Below are positions 7,548 through 19,500 of a stretch of 22,199 nucleotides of DNA, piece after piece. The position numbers and the translations under genes were made by a program. The first letter of the stretch is position 1. Every line of letters starts with the position of its first letter. This DNA comes from Stephanodiscus triporus (lineage: Eukaryota; Bacillariophyta; Thalassiosirophyceae; Thalassiosirales; Thalassiosiraceae), in the NCBI GenBank assembly GCA_036939755.1, contig JALLAZ010000131.1, positions 1 through 22,199 of the forward strand. The letters are read 5' to 3'. The notes under the pieces are model-generated. The model did not search any database. It was given only the letters and a program-made list of their open reading frames with translations, and was not told where the DNA came from.

Positions 7548-10500
7548 TGCGGCACCTGAAGGTGGTGGTGGTGGAGGCAGTTGCCTCGCTTTACCGGTCT
7601 TGAGGATGGTATTTGTGCTTTGGAACTCGGGGGCCGCCAACAAAAGTTGCTGATAGAGATTGAAAAAAAGATTAGGACAATAGCAAGCTCAGATAGCTAC
7701 TAAATTCAATAAGGACATACCTGGGCCAAACGAAGAGCCGCTCCTGCTGGGTCCAGTAGACCTGTTTGATTCAGTTTGGAAATGTAGGCGTCCTCGATTA
7801 TTTTTCGGCTGGCGTCACTGAGCCTTCCACTTGTTAAAATGGTGGATAGCTCACGGACGACATTTCTGGCTTGATCTTGTGGAGTAGTTGTATTTTTATT
7901 GTGTGGCCTTGAGAAGGAGAGGCGAGCAGCTGCACGAGAGAAATCACCTTCGACGCAATTCGTCGACTCTGTTCCAAATCCTCCGTTGCATCTACTCAAT
8001 CCATATTTAACCAATGAAATCATTCCATTTAGTGCGCCCACTGTTTTGCAAAGTAAGTTTTAAGAGATCAGGAGGTCAGATTTTCCTGCAATTGCTTAGG
8101 TGAGACACAAACCATATAACAATAACCTACCAGTTTTGGGCATGTCCATGAGCATTGCTTCAGGACTACGGTGCGATGCTTTCCCTGGGCGGCCACCCGG
8201 TGGTACGTATTCTGGGAGCAAGAATGAAAATACAGTAGGGAAACAGTGGGCCATCTGGCCAATCTTATAGTCCAGATCATTAAGCTTGGCTAGAGGCTGG
8301 CCATCAGCGAGTTTCAGCTCCATTCCTCTCATAACTGCCATCAGTTTACGCAATGGCTCGCGAAGGCCTCCCTTGAAAGGGTAAGCATCAAGGCTAACAG
8401 AGCGTGGTTCTGGGTCGAGTAAGACAGCGGCAATCGTTGCGCGGAGGTCTCCGTATTTACTGGGAAAAAACCAAGTAGGGAGTAGCAATAAAAAAATCGG
8501 TTGAGTGATAGCAGTGCCAAGAGATGTGCTAAAAGAGCAACAACATGGTAACAAATCTCAGCGGTTTGATGTTCAAACCTCTCACCCTTCGCCAATCCCC
8601 TCGTAGTTACCAGTTCTGAATGCTGTTGCAACTCGTTTCACATAAGCCGGCATCGGGTTTGATGTGGTTAATCGTTGAATCAAACGGTATGCAATAAACG
8701 GAGCTGTGTTGTCATGGTAGAAGTAGTGATCAAGTGCTGCCTCAGTCTCGTATAGAGCGTCTCTTGCATTGGCCTATCAAAAGTTGAGTTGCGAGATGGG
8801 GAAATATTCATACACGCGCAGAAAAAAAAAATTACATGAAATGATGATATCGGGTCAACTCACTTCCGGATTCAAAACAGACATGAAACTTGGAGCATTG
8901 CGGAAGCTAAACATGGTTGCTCCCTCAATAGCAACCATGGAGCGAGTGTTCTTGAGGCGGTGGAGACGACCGTAAGCATCTGTCACCTCAAACACAGTCA
9001 GTGTATCAAAGGCTCCAGTAGCAGCGGCCAAGTAGGCAGTGACGCCATTAGCTTCAAGTGATTCTGCATAAGTGCCTTGGGGGTAGGCACCCGTGTCGTA
9101 TGCCCCAACATAGAGCTTTGACAATACTTCGTCTACACTTTTTGGCATTGCTTTAAAGACACGAGATTCAGTAATGGTAGTGTGACAGAGGCAACCACCA
9201 GTCTCAAGGGTTTCACAAGCACCGTTTCCACAGGAGTTGCCGTTGGTAACATCATTGTCGTTCTTCGGATATTCGCCATCAGCACTCCAATAAACTTTGA
9301 AAAAGTTCCTGTTATCATCCCGAATGTGAGGATGCAAAAATGCATACGAGTCAGGCTCATAAACTAAGGCCACTTGGCCTATTGCATTGACCTTCACCCG
9401 GATGGCACATTTATCTGTGGTCCAATGATATCCTTTCTTGTACCAATCAATACCAGTGATATCATTGAAGTCACATAGAACCATGCCCATAGCCGCACAA
9501 CGGGCACCTGCAGTCAAAAAATTGACACGTTCTTGGTCGTAGAGGTAACTTGTGGCACGCTCAGCAGTTAAATCATGAGTGCCCGCACAGCATGCCTGAG
9601 TGATAAATAAGACGAAATGTCAGACATAAGCAATCAAAAGGTAAAGAGCGCTTCTAAGCAATTCAGGTGGAGTGATATTGGACTCCTATTGTATCGACTC
9701 ACCTCAGATGCATAAGGCTGTACATATTCAAATAAATAGAGAAAAAGGATGACATTAATGAGCCTCAAGAGTAAGTAACACGGGCAATAAAACCAGTATT
9801 TTCTGAATGCGTACCAAAAGTGGATTGGCACAAGACGAGGCTGACCACCTTTCCTTGTAAATGATTTTCTTCGCATTGCCATAGAAAGCATGTTCTACAC
9901 AGGCAGGCCGGACATATTCATAATTAATGCCCTCGCTAACTTCAACAACGCGCAAAGTGTCAGCGTCACATTCTTTCTCCTTGCAGGCAAGGTTCTGCTC
10001 TAAAGTGACAGTGTTTTCATATTGGCAGGTGCCGCTATCATCTGCGTTGCAAAGCTCTGCTTTGAGAGACGAATTAGAAGCAAGGATGAATCTCTTCAGG
10101 GTAGGATCATTGTTGAACCTTGGGTCGTCTTCCATCAACTCAGGCATAGTAGTCAGTCCAAGCAACCTGTATTTTGCTCCTTTCTTTAAAAACATTTTCG
10201 TTGGAAGATCCGAGCAGAGAGGATAACGGTCTCCAATATAACCCCCGGTCATATCCGTCTTGGGAAATTTATCACGCCAGCCAGCTTGGATTTTCATCGG
10301 GTCTTGGCGATTGCCAGACCAAGTGTTCTCCTCTATATTTCCTCGACCTTGCTGGTAATCAAATCCAGTCCAGAGTCTTGCCAAGGACATAATCTCGTCG
10401 TTGCCATAGGCCAATACAGGCTGCCCTTCATCATCAAGAACCGGAGTGCCATCGAGATTCAGCTTATCCAAACCAGTTGAGAACAATTGCATGATCTCAC

Positions 10501-13500
10501 GCGCCTGAAATTATCGATGGAGTTAGAGCGATGGCTGCGTGCAGCATGAACATGATGAGCGATAGACAAATAGAAATCAAACTTACAAAGTTTTCGTCAG
10601 CGAAAGAAATAATCTGCTGGTTCTCCCACATGTATGCTGCACTTTTGCTCTGGAGGAAAGACAAGTTCTCTCCCATGAGTGGATGGAATGAAATTTCGCG
10701 AAGAATATCACGATAGTTACCAAACGCATTCCTGACAAAAATGTCATAGTAATTGAGAAATGCTTCAGTGTGCGAGCCTTGAACTTCAATGGCGCCACGA
10801 GCGACAACCAGAAATTGGGCAAATGCCCAGGCAACAATCTGCCTAAGCTGATCAGGAGCAGTGAGACTTATTTGCGTCCAAATATATTCCCTCTGTCTCC
10901 AGAGATCCCAGTCTGTGTCCCTCTCTGTTGTGACTTCAAATACATGGCCTTGACTAAGGTTGTTTGCAGTCTCATAGGGCGAGCCACAGACTAAGATCCC
11001 CCCTCCAGTAATATCCGTCTCAGCTCCAAAATACTCCGCAACCTCGACTGTTCGAACTTCATTTGGCAAATCAACAAACTTCATGACATCGCCAAATCGG
11101 CCTAACTTGGGAAATCTAGGGCTGTACATATCCCAGCGGTGGATAGGGTGAGCCCTCAGTGTAGAGTTAGGATTGGGGGGGGGCTTTGCAGGATACATGA
11201 GGATAGCACTTCGATTAAAATCCATCCATTTTTTTATAGGATGCGGGTGGTTGTTCATAGCCGCAATCATGTTGCCTGGGTGAGTGTCCTCCTCAGCCCA
11301 ATAGGAAAAGTCATACACAGAAAGGTGTTCTGGGTGAACGCGTCTGAAGCATTTGGAATTGATGATGATGTCTACTTCCACAAGAGTGGCGTGATTCGAA
11401 CTGCAAAACATCCCTGTCATAGGGAAAGTTATGTCACGCAGACCTGGATTTAAATCAATAGTTTCTCTTTGCTGCAAAAGCTTGACCAGGGTGGAATTAG
11501 TCTCAGCGCCCATGGGTGTTGGGGTGCATTGGGCTGCATCCAGGATTTCCCAACGAGATCTTAGATTTGGAACACATGGCGATGGCTGGGTCACATTGTC
11601 AATGTCTCTCAGCGGCAACCCCATTATTGCATAAACGTACTGATCGGTGATGTCGTGTAGCGCGATTAAGTTGGCAGCATTCAATTCAAACTGAATTGAG
11701 GGTGTGCCTGCAGAGCCACATGCCATACTGGAATTAGAGAGGGAACACTGCTCTTCATTGAGGAACGTGCGCGGGGCGTTGGCGCATTTTGTTCTGAGCG
11801 CAGTAACTGACCGCACAAGGCCACCACCATCAGGTATGTGATGTTCAAGTGTGTTCTCCACTAAGGCCATTCTTGGATCGAACATAAGCCACGAGCCATC
11901 AGGAAGTTTGCCAAATATTGGTGCATCATTTTCTTCCGTCACGGCATTGAGCTGACTACAGATGGGGTCGCTCAGGCCACTCTTAAGAATGAACTCCCCC
12001 CCACGACTACGCACTTCATCGATTGAGTCAAAGGTGCCGGGGGCCAAATTAGGGAGACTCAAGACAGAGTAGGGTTGGGCTGAGTCAGGATAAAATTTAA
12101 CGGCAGGGTTCGGCAGTGCCTGGCAAGTTCCATCGCTCATGCGCAGGTTAAACCAGCCCCCTTGCCACTCATCTGGTCTCCAGCACATCACATATTCTTT
12201 GTTAAATTCCAATGTGTATTTGGATCCAGCCGCGAAGGATAAGGATTTTACCACAGTGCGGACGTGACCTGCAGAGACGATGAGAGCAACCGACGACATC
12301 AAAAAAGAATTCTAATGGGTTAGCATATAGGCAGCACATGCATGCCCCGTGTTCTACCCTAACTTACCATTCAACTTAATCGTGATGTAGGTAGAAGTTG
12401 AGCTTTGCTTCGTTGCTTCGAACCGCTGAGGAACAAGAACACCGTTTTCCCCCTCCTTCTTTGAAAATGCGAATCTCCTCCATCTTGAAACCGGATCGCA
12501 TGGATGACCATTCTCTGCAATACCCACTGGATTGGTGAGCTGATGACAATAAAGCAGGAGAGCCTGTCGTTAGACAAAGAATAGCAGCACACCAAAAATC
12601 AAACAACGAGGCCCATTTGCATACCCGTGGATTCGCGCGCTCGCGAAAGTATTGGCGGTGGCTAGTAGGATTCATGTTCATCTGATCGACTATCCAAGCT
12701 TTTGCAGTGGCTTCAGTAAGAGTGCCGAAGGATGAAAGATCTTGTGCTGTTGTGCCGAACGTAGCAGTCTCGAGCAATCGCGCTACCTTGTCAGCCTCAC
12801 TAACAGAGTGAGAATAACTCGTGAGGTAGTACTTCCCAGTATCATTCAAGTCTGGTAGGTTAAGTTGAGAGCCTTCAGAGTAGTCGCCAATCTCTTTGCC
12901 ATAAAACAACCTCATCGCAAATTCACCAGCAGCCTTCTCCCAAGCTCTGCCATCATAAGAGAGAGCCACGGGGACAACATCTGATAGCGTTCCATTGGGG
13001 TCGGCGATTGCCTTGGTGAGAACGCACAAGGAGCTGCTCAAGGCCAACATTACAGGTCCCGAAGGAACTTCTGTGGAGACATATAACGCACTGGGGCATG
13101 AAGTGATTGTTGAAACAGTCGGCATTATTGTTGGCTGCATGAAATTGTGTATAGTTAGAAGAGACATGTGAGCTATTCATTTTACGATTACTCGGCGCGA
13201 ACAAAACCAACAACAGAGAAAGACTCACAGAATGTGTCGGTGCGCCTGTTGCCTCGTCCTCCTCTGCAGCAGTTATGGCGAATGTTGGCGAAAGAGTAGG
13301 TGGGAACGTCTGCACCTTTGATATTTGCATGTCGTCCACAACAATATCCCTGCAAAAATGAATTAAAAATGACACGATGGTGTCACCAAGTGATGAGATC
13401 GGAATGGTACTCTTCACCAAAATCATTCCAACAATAATGAACAATCTCATGTGCACACTCACTGGTCCTTGCTAATTTCATTAATATAGACCCAAACTTT

Positions 13501-16500
13501 TACACAAGACGCCAACGCGTCGTTGACTAAAAAGCCATTTTTGAAGTCATTGTATGCATCCTTCTGCCATCCTTGTACCGTATTCCAGAACCTCCAATAA
13601 AGATAACGATTGGCGCCAACGGCACATTCTTCACCAACAATCATTACGGATGGGCAGTTCTTGCCGCTCGTCCACTGATCATTGGTGTTACATTGCACAC
13701 CAGCTCCCGATGTGGCGTTAAGCAATCGAAACTTGGCTGATATTTCGTACTCGTCTCCAATTACAAAGCAACGTTTATCGAGCTGCTGACGAATTCCATA
13801 CCATTGATTATCACGGGCGTAAGCTCGCAGTGCAAAGTCTCCCTGACCCTCGGATCCTGGGCTGTAAAGTTTCAGTTTCATCCGATCCCTGTCAGTTGCG
13901 TGCCAAAACGCAGCACTGCCATTTTTGAACGAGGGGTTCTCGACAAGGGCATTACATTGTTTGGGGAGATGCTTGACCTCCACATTGTCTATAATAACAT
14001 CGTATGCGGTACTAATGCCATCAAAATATATCTTGGTGAAGTCAGCTTGCGCTTGATTGGGGCGGAGAGTCCACAGACCGTGAATATTATACCTGAAAGC
14101 GATGAGAGACGATAACAGAAAAGAAAGCCTAGGTGAATTCGAGGGTACACACGATGATACGATGAACAATATGAAATGGAAAATTACCATCCATTATCAA
14201 CATCCGACTCATCGGTGGATATCATAGCCACGCGTTGGTATTCATGGACTCCTGCCTTCTGTGTATACATCCAAATATCAGAGCATCTAATAAGGCTATC
14301 AGACCATGTGAAAGGATTGCAAAATGCTGCAATGCCCGGAGCTGCGCTTTTTTCAAAACGAATTTTCCCCGTGAATGCCAACCGCTCGCCAGCTAAAAGT
14401 TTAGATGGGATAGATTAATAAATATTTGCACCGATGACAAGGTTCACGAAAAGTGGAAGATTTGTAAGTGCTTACCATTTTGGACGCAGTCTGTATTCAT
14501 GATCTTGAATGGGGATATGACAATCTTAGAGATAGACTGGAGAAAAACTAAACAACAAACATTTGCGTTAATCAAATGTACATACCTGAGCAGGACCATG
14601 AGATAGATGCGGCCGCGTGGAGGCCTTTAAGGCTTGTCCTTTTCCTCCATAACCAGTAACAAGCGACAAGGTTACATCATCGCCCCACGTGTCCCAATAT
14701 TTTGTTTTGGGTTCTTCCATGTCGCTATTTAAAAGCAGTTTATCAGGATTACAGACCATCCGCTTGAAGGACACATTGTCAACGATGAAATCCTGGTTGT
14801 CAGGGCTTCGCTCGATTTCAAAAAATGCACGGAAGGTATTAGGAAGGCGGAGGATTCCATGGACAAGATTAAAGTCGCTGGAGTTATACGGACGAGCTAA
14901 AACAGCTTTATCATAGTCTTCCCAGTTCGACACTAACATTGTGGGGGGCGCGTTAAAGGAGGCAAATGGATGAGTTTGTTCAAGGAATAATGGTTTTTAA
15001 CAGGGAAAAAGTGCAACGTACAGAATTCCTTGGTGGTTATGTTTGCATAGCTTCGGGCATTCATTGTCATGACGGGCGACAAATTATTCCACCATACTTT
15101 GTTTGGATTGATTGTTTGGATTGGTGTTGATGGATCATTCTTGACCGTGACCTTCATATAGGCACTAAACTCGTAGAACTTTCCCTTCATGAGGTCGAGG
15201 CAGCGGCTATCGATGTCCTGTCCAAGACCCGTCCAATGACCTTCGCGATTTACAGTACTAATTGCATTGGTTCCACCTATGCCACGGCCCAATCTGACAG
15301 CAAGATCCCTCGGTTGCCCCAGTGTAGAAATCCAAGGATATGTGGTGACAATGTCGCTATCAATGCCTCCGTTTCGGATGAGTTCGACGCACTGCTGCTC
15401 ACTAACTGAAGGTTTTAATAGAGTAATTGAATCGACTGCTGCGAACCCTGTACATTCAGGCGGCTTCTGCCAGGTCTCTTCGACATACTGTGGCCACACT
15501 TGGACACCTTGCTCATTGATAAATTCGGCAGTGTATTGGCCTGCGGGCAGCGAAGCAGAAAACCTTCGGCCAGCGTAGGCATCGGAGAAATATGCGGCGT
15601 TGATCGTGAATATGGTTCCTGGAACATCCATCAAAGTTCCAGTGAGAGTATTTTTTATCTGCGTCAGAGAATAGCAAGAGATGGATGTGGAATAAAGTCA
15701 GTTGACGATTGTCAAATATCCAAAATTGGTGATAAGTGTACCTCCTTCAACATTATGATGACACTCACCCTCAACTTCCAATTTTCCGTTCCGAACTGTT
15801 CAACTTTAAACGAAAATGTTCGTAGACAAGCATTGGGACAGAAGGCAAGGCATTTTCCAATGCTCGAACATGCCCCAACACCTAAAATACCCTTAACATG
15901 CTCGTAATCATGAATTAATGATCCGCTTGTACCATTCCTGGAAGGATCAAAACTTCCACCCATATCCGTAATCACTAGATCACTCACTCCATAAGAAGTT
16001 GTCACTTCGCACCCGTCCATGATGATCCCGCGGCTATCGGATATCTTGACATTTTGGACCGAGGAAATGTAGTCGAAATGCTTGTCCCTTACTTCCGGAC
16101 TAATGGCAATAGGCTGTGATGGCAAACATACAAAACATATGTGTAAGCATAACAGCAGCAAAGTAAAACATTACTTTCGAGAGCTACTGTACTCACCTCC
16201 GTCGACTTGCAGTTAGGGTACCACTGCTTTTCCATGTCAAATCCTGAAATATTGACATTCCTCAAACGCAATCCTAAGTTTGGATCCGTAGGCCCGGTTT
16301 GCCAAATGGCAGACGGCAATATAAGGCCTTCATGACGCCAACTGGACGATGAACAGAGATTGAGGGAACGGGCCACAGTGTGATCCTTGAAGATCTTGGA
16401 AGAGCCCACAATTTCAAAGTCCTGCAACGTGACACGGTCAGAGACGCGTATTACAACACCCCACTGGTTGTCGGATAGCTTCCCACCAAGATATTCAGCA

Positions 16501-19500
16501 GCGACATTATCTGCCAAGCGAGGGGACAAAGAGTAGGTATCGAGAAAACAGGTGAGATAACAAGTTGTCTAGAAAGTGAGAAACGTGACATAGCTGTTTG
16601 CAAAACTCACTCCACGTCGAAATACCCTGTTCCCTATTCCTATAAGCCATAGTATTCTCAAATTTAGGCACGTTCACATTGTTCCTAAACGCATAGAATT
16701 GCTCTGAACAACAAAAAGAATTGGAGAGAGAATGACAGGGCAGTGCACAGAATAATACCAGGCAGATTAATCACCCAACTGCAAAAGTTACACATAATAA
16801 ATCACTCGAACTACAACATTCTTCTCACCAAAATTTTCGAATCTAAATCCTTGCCAGAAATTCGAATGTGCCTGATCATTCATCGAAAAAGTGACAAGCT
16901 CAAAATAAATCTCGGTTGAACAAAAGGGATGAAAATTTTGTGTTACGGAATAACTCACCTTGTTGCTGCGGAAAATACCCATGGGCTTTTGGCGATTGCT
17001 TCTTTTGTTAGGGTCAATGCCATTGCAAGCGTAGCATTCGTCTTCGCCATAAAAAGCCCAATGCATATGAGCATCAAAGCTGTTTGTATGTGCAAGAGAG
17101 AGATAGAGAGGAACACGACAGAGTACAACACAATACCAGGAAGATTAGTAGTCGCCCAAAACTACAAAAGTAACACAATACATTATTCAAAAGAATAAAT
17201 TCAACTTACCCACGTCCGGCACTACCGGCGGCAACATTCCCAATAAAGTCATTCTCACTACTCCTGATGAAGAAGGTTGCCCTATCATGATCGGACTGCC
17301 CAGCCAATTGCTCGCCCCACGAGATCAAATCATTCGTCTTCGACCCAATATTATTAAGAATCGAATTCTGGTTTGCCTCGAGACCGATGTAGTAGCAATG
17401 CCTGATGATGGTGATATTGAACCCAAAAGAGCAGTGAAAAATGAACACATGAACACGCACGAATGCAGCCCACCACGATAAGAATAACAACTCACCCCGC
17501 TGTATCATGAGCGACATTCGCGGCAATGGTGGCGTTGGACACACCGTCCATGGAAATGCATCGATGCGCAGAGTTGCGGATAGAATTGCGACTAATGGAT
17601 GTGCCCTTGACATCGCGCGAGTACAGAAACTGAAGTGGGAAACGGTTCTTGTAACCTTGTTGTCCCATATTAGTCAATTCCACACCCTCGATGACTTGAG
17701 CGACATTGGGCGTGTGGAGTACCTGCAGATACCCGCCCCGGCACACGGGTACGTTGCAGTAATCCCATTGCTTGGCAGGGTTGGTTGTGTAGCACCATGC
17801 TTTCTCCTGCCAACCTGCCTGTCCATCTGGGTTTCGGCAGTAGTTGTGATCTCCAAGACCGGCGTTTGGATAATTCGTTGGAGTTTTTGTGTGAGTGAAG
17901 GGCGTTTGCACGGACCACTTTTGACAAGTGAATCCGCCAACAGTTGTGGAAATAGTGCCACGGTAGTCGGCTTGCTTGATCCGGTCGGTGCCGCATAAGT
18001 CAACGCGAGTCTCTCCCTCAATCTTGATGTTGCGCGTGAGCATTGCAACTTCGACGCCCATCCCTGGCGTTTCTTTCTCGGAGAGTACTGAATCGATGGC
18101 GATGTTGAGCTTGAGGATCGAACTGCCATCTTCCTTGGCTTGGATGGAGTTGATCATGGCATCTTGGGAGTCCTTCCAGCTTAATGTAGAGGACGTGATG
18201 TGAATATCAGAATTGGCTGCCCAACGGGACACAGCAGATGAGTTGACCTTGAGGCCTTCCGCGGGCTAAGAGCACATTTGCGACAAGAGATGCGTGTGAG
18301 CGAACCATCCGTTGATAGTATATAAACACGCACGAATACAGGTGAAACAACTCACCCCGCTTGTGTGCTTTATACTGATATCATCAAAATCGATCAAAGC
18401 GCGATTATTTGCATCCTCGTTGACCGTATATGACTCCCATACTACTTCCGTCAAACTCGCCAACTCCTCCCCTACCAAAAGGGGAGCCGAACATGTTGTC
18501 CAAGTACTGGACTGCGATATTTCAGGACATTGCAAAACCAGGGGAGACACCCAATCACCGTTTGGTTTCTTTCCTTTGAGCTGGACGTTAATTTTCATCT
18601 TGCCCGAGGTGTAGGCGTACAACCGCGTGCGGAGGCTGACGGTGTACACGTGGCCCTTAACGAAGCACTCCGGGTTGGGACGGAATCGAATAGGTAGCCA
18701 AATATTATTCCAAGAGCCGCGTGCCCTGATGCGGTAGAACCTGTTGACGATTCCGGATACCATCTCCTCGTAAACAAGCGGGTTGAAGTCCCGGTCATAG
18801 AGGAAGGGGTAGTGCGAGAAACCACCACCGTCGTTGTCTTCGGCCTTGCCATTGACGGCGAGTTCGACGCAGGCTTCGCTTTTTGGGGCGTAGCTCTTGT
18901 TCGACGGCAACTCAAACAGGAAGTGATCCAATAGTACTTTGGCACCAAGAGGGAATTTGTCTAATATGAAGAGTTGACCGGCGACGTTTGTCAGGTCATC
19001 GCCAGTCCATTTCCATTCCGTTGAGAACCAGAACCACTCGTCGTTACTTCCCATGTTACCGTTGCTTATATATCTCTCATCAAACCTGTCGCCCCCCACA
19101 GTGCGCAGGATCTTCCGACGAATACGTGGACAGTTGCTGCCACTGATCTCGCAATCAGACTTCGTGCCCGGGGCCGTGCCGTTGCGGAGGATCTTGAGCC
19201 TTAGGGTCACTAGGTACGTTGCCCCGGCAATGAGAGGGCACTGCGTTGCGATTTCACTGAGTTTGTGGGATAAACGGGCAATTAGTTCATGTGTACAAAT
19301 CAAAGTTTATGACGAAAAGATTTTACACAAATAGAAGTATTCATGGGCGCAACAACAACAACAGAGTGAGCAACTGACCTGAAGTCCAACTTGAAGCCCT
19401 GCCAATCGAATTTCACGGGTCCCGCCTCGATCGCACCGCCCTGATCGTGCAAGTGATGCACGATGATGCCTTCGCCGCCGCTCCACACTTGAAAATCCAC

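Larger units (their letters stand above)
15769..18265 (-). other. CEMIP/TMEM2/fibrocystin-L-type parallel beta-helix (PbH1) region
   Basis: Exons 3-9, residues 879-1504. Family-like stretches: [96 protein letters not shown], then [19 protein letters not shown] and [19 protein letters not shown]. The order and wording follow the G8-containing animal proteins. Differences: a kringle is inserted after NIKIEGE, and the YPIHFH-like segment of the family reads FPLQFL here. Confidence 0.75.

Noticed and set aside
13135..13312. Possible gene boundary at the Pro/Thr linker between the beta-sandwich modules and DUF1800
   Set aside because: Exons 14-16 join in consistent phase with good splice sites, no stop intervenes, and no signal peptide or start context appears at the DUF1800 side.
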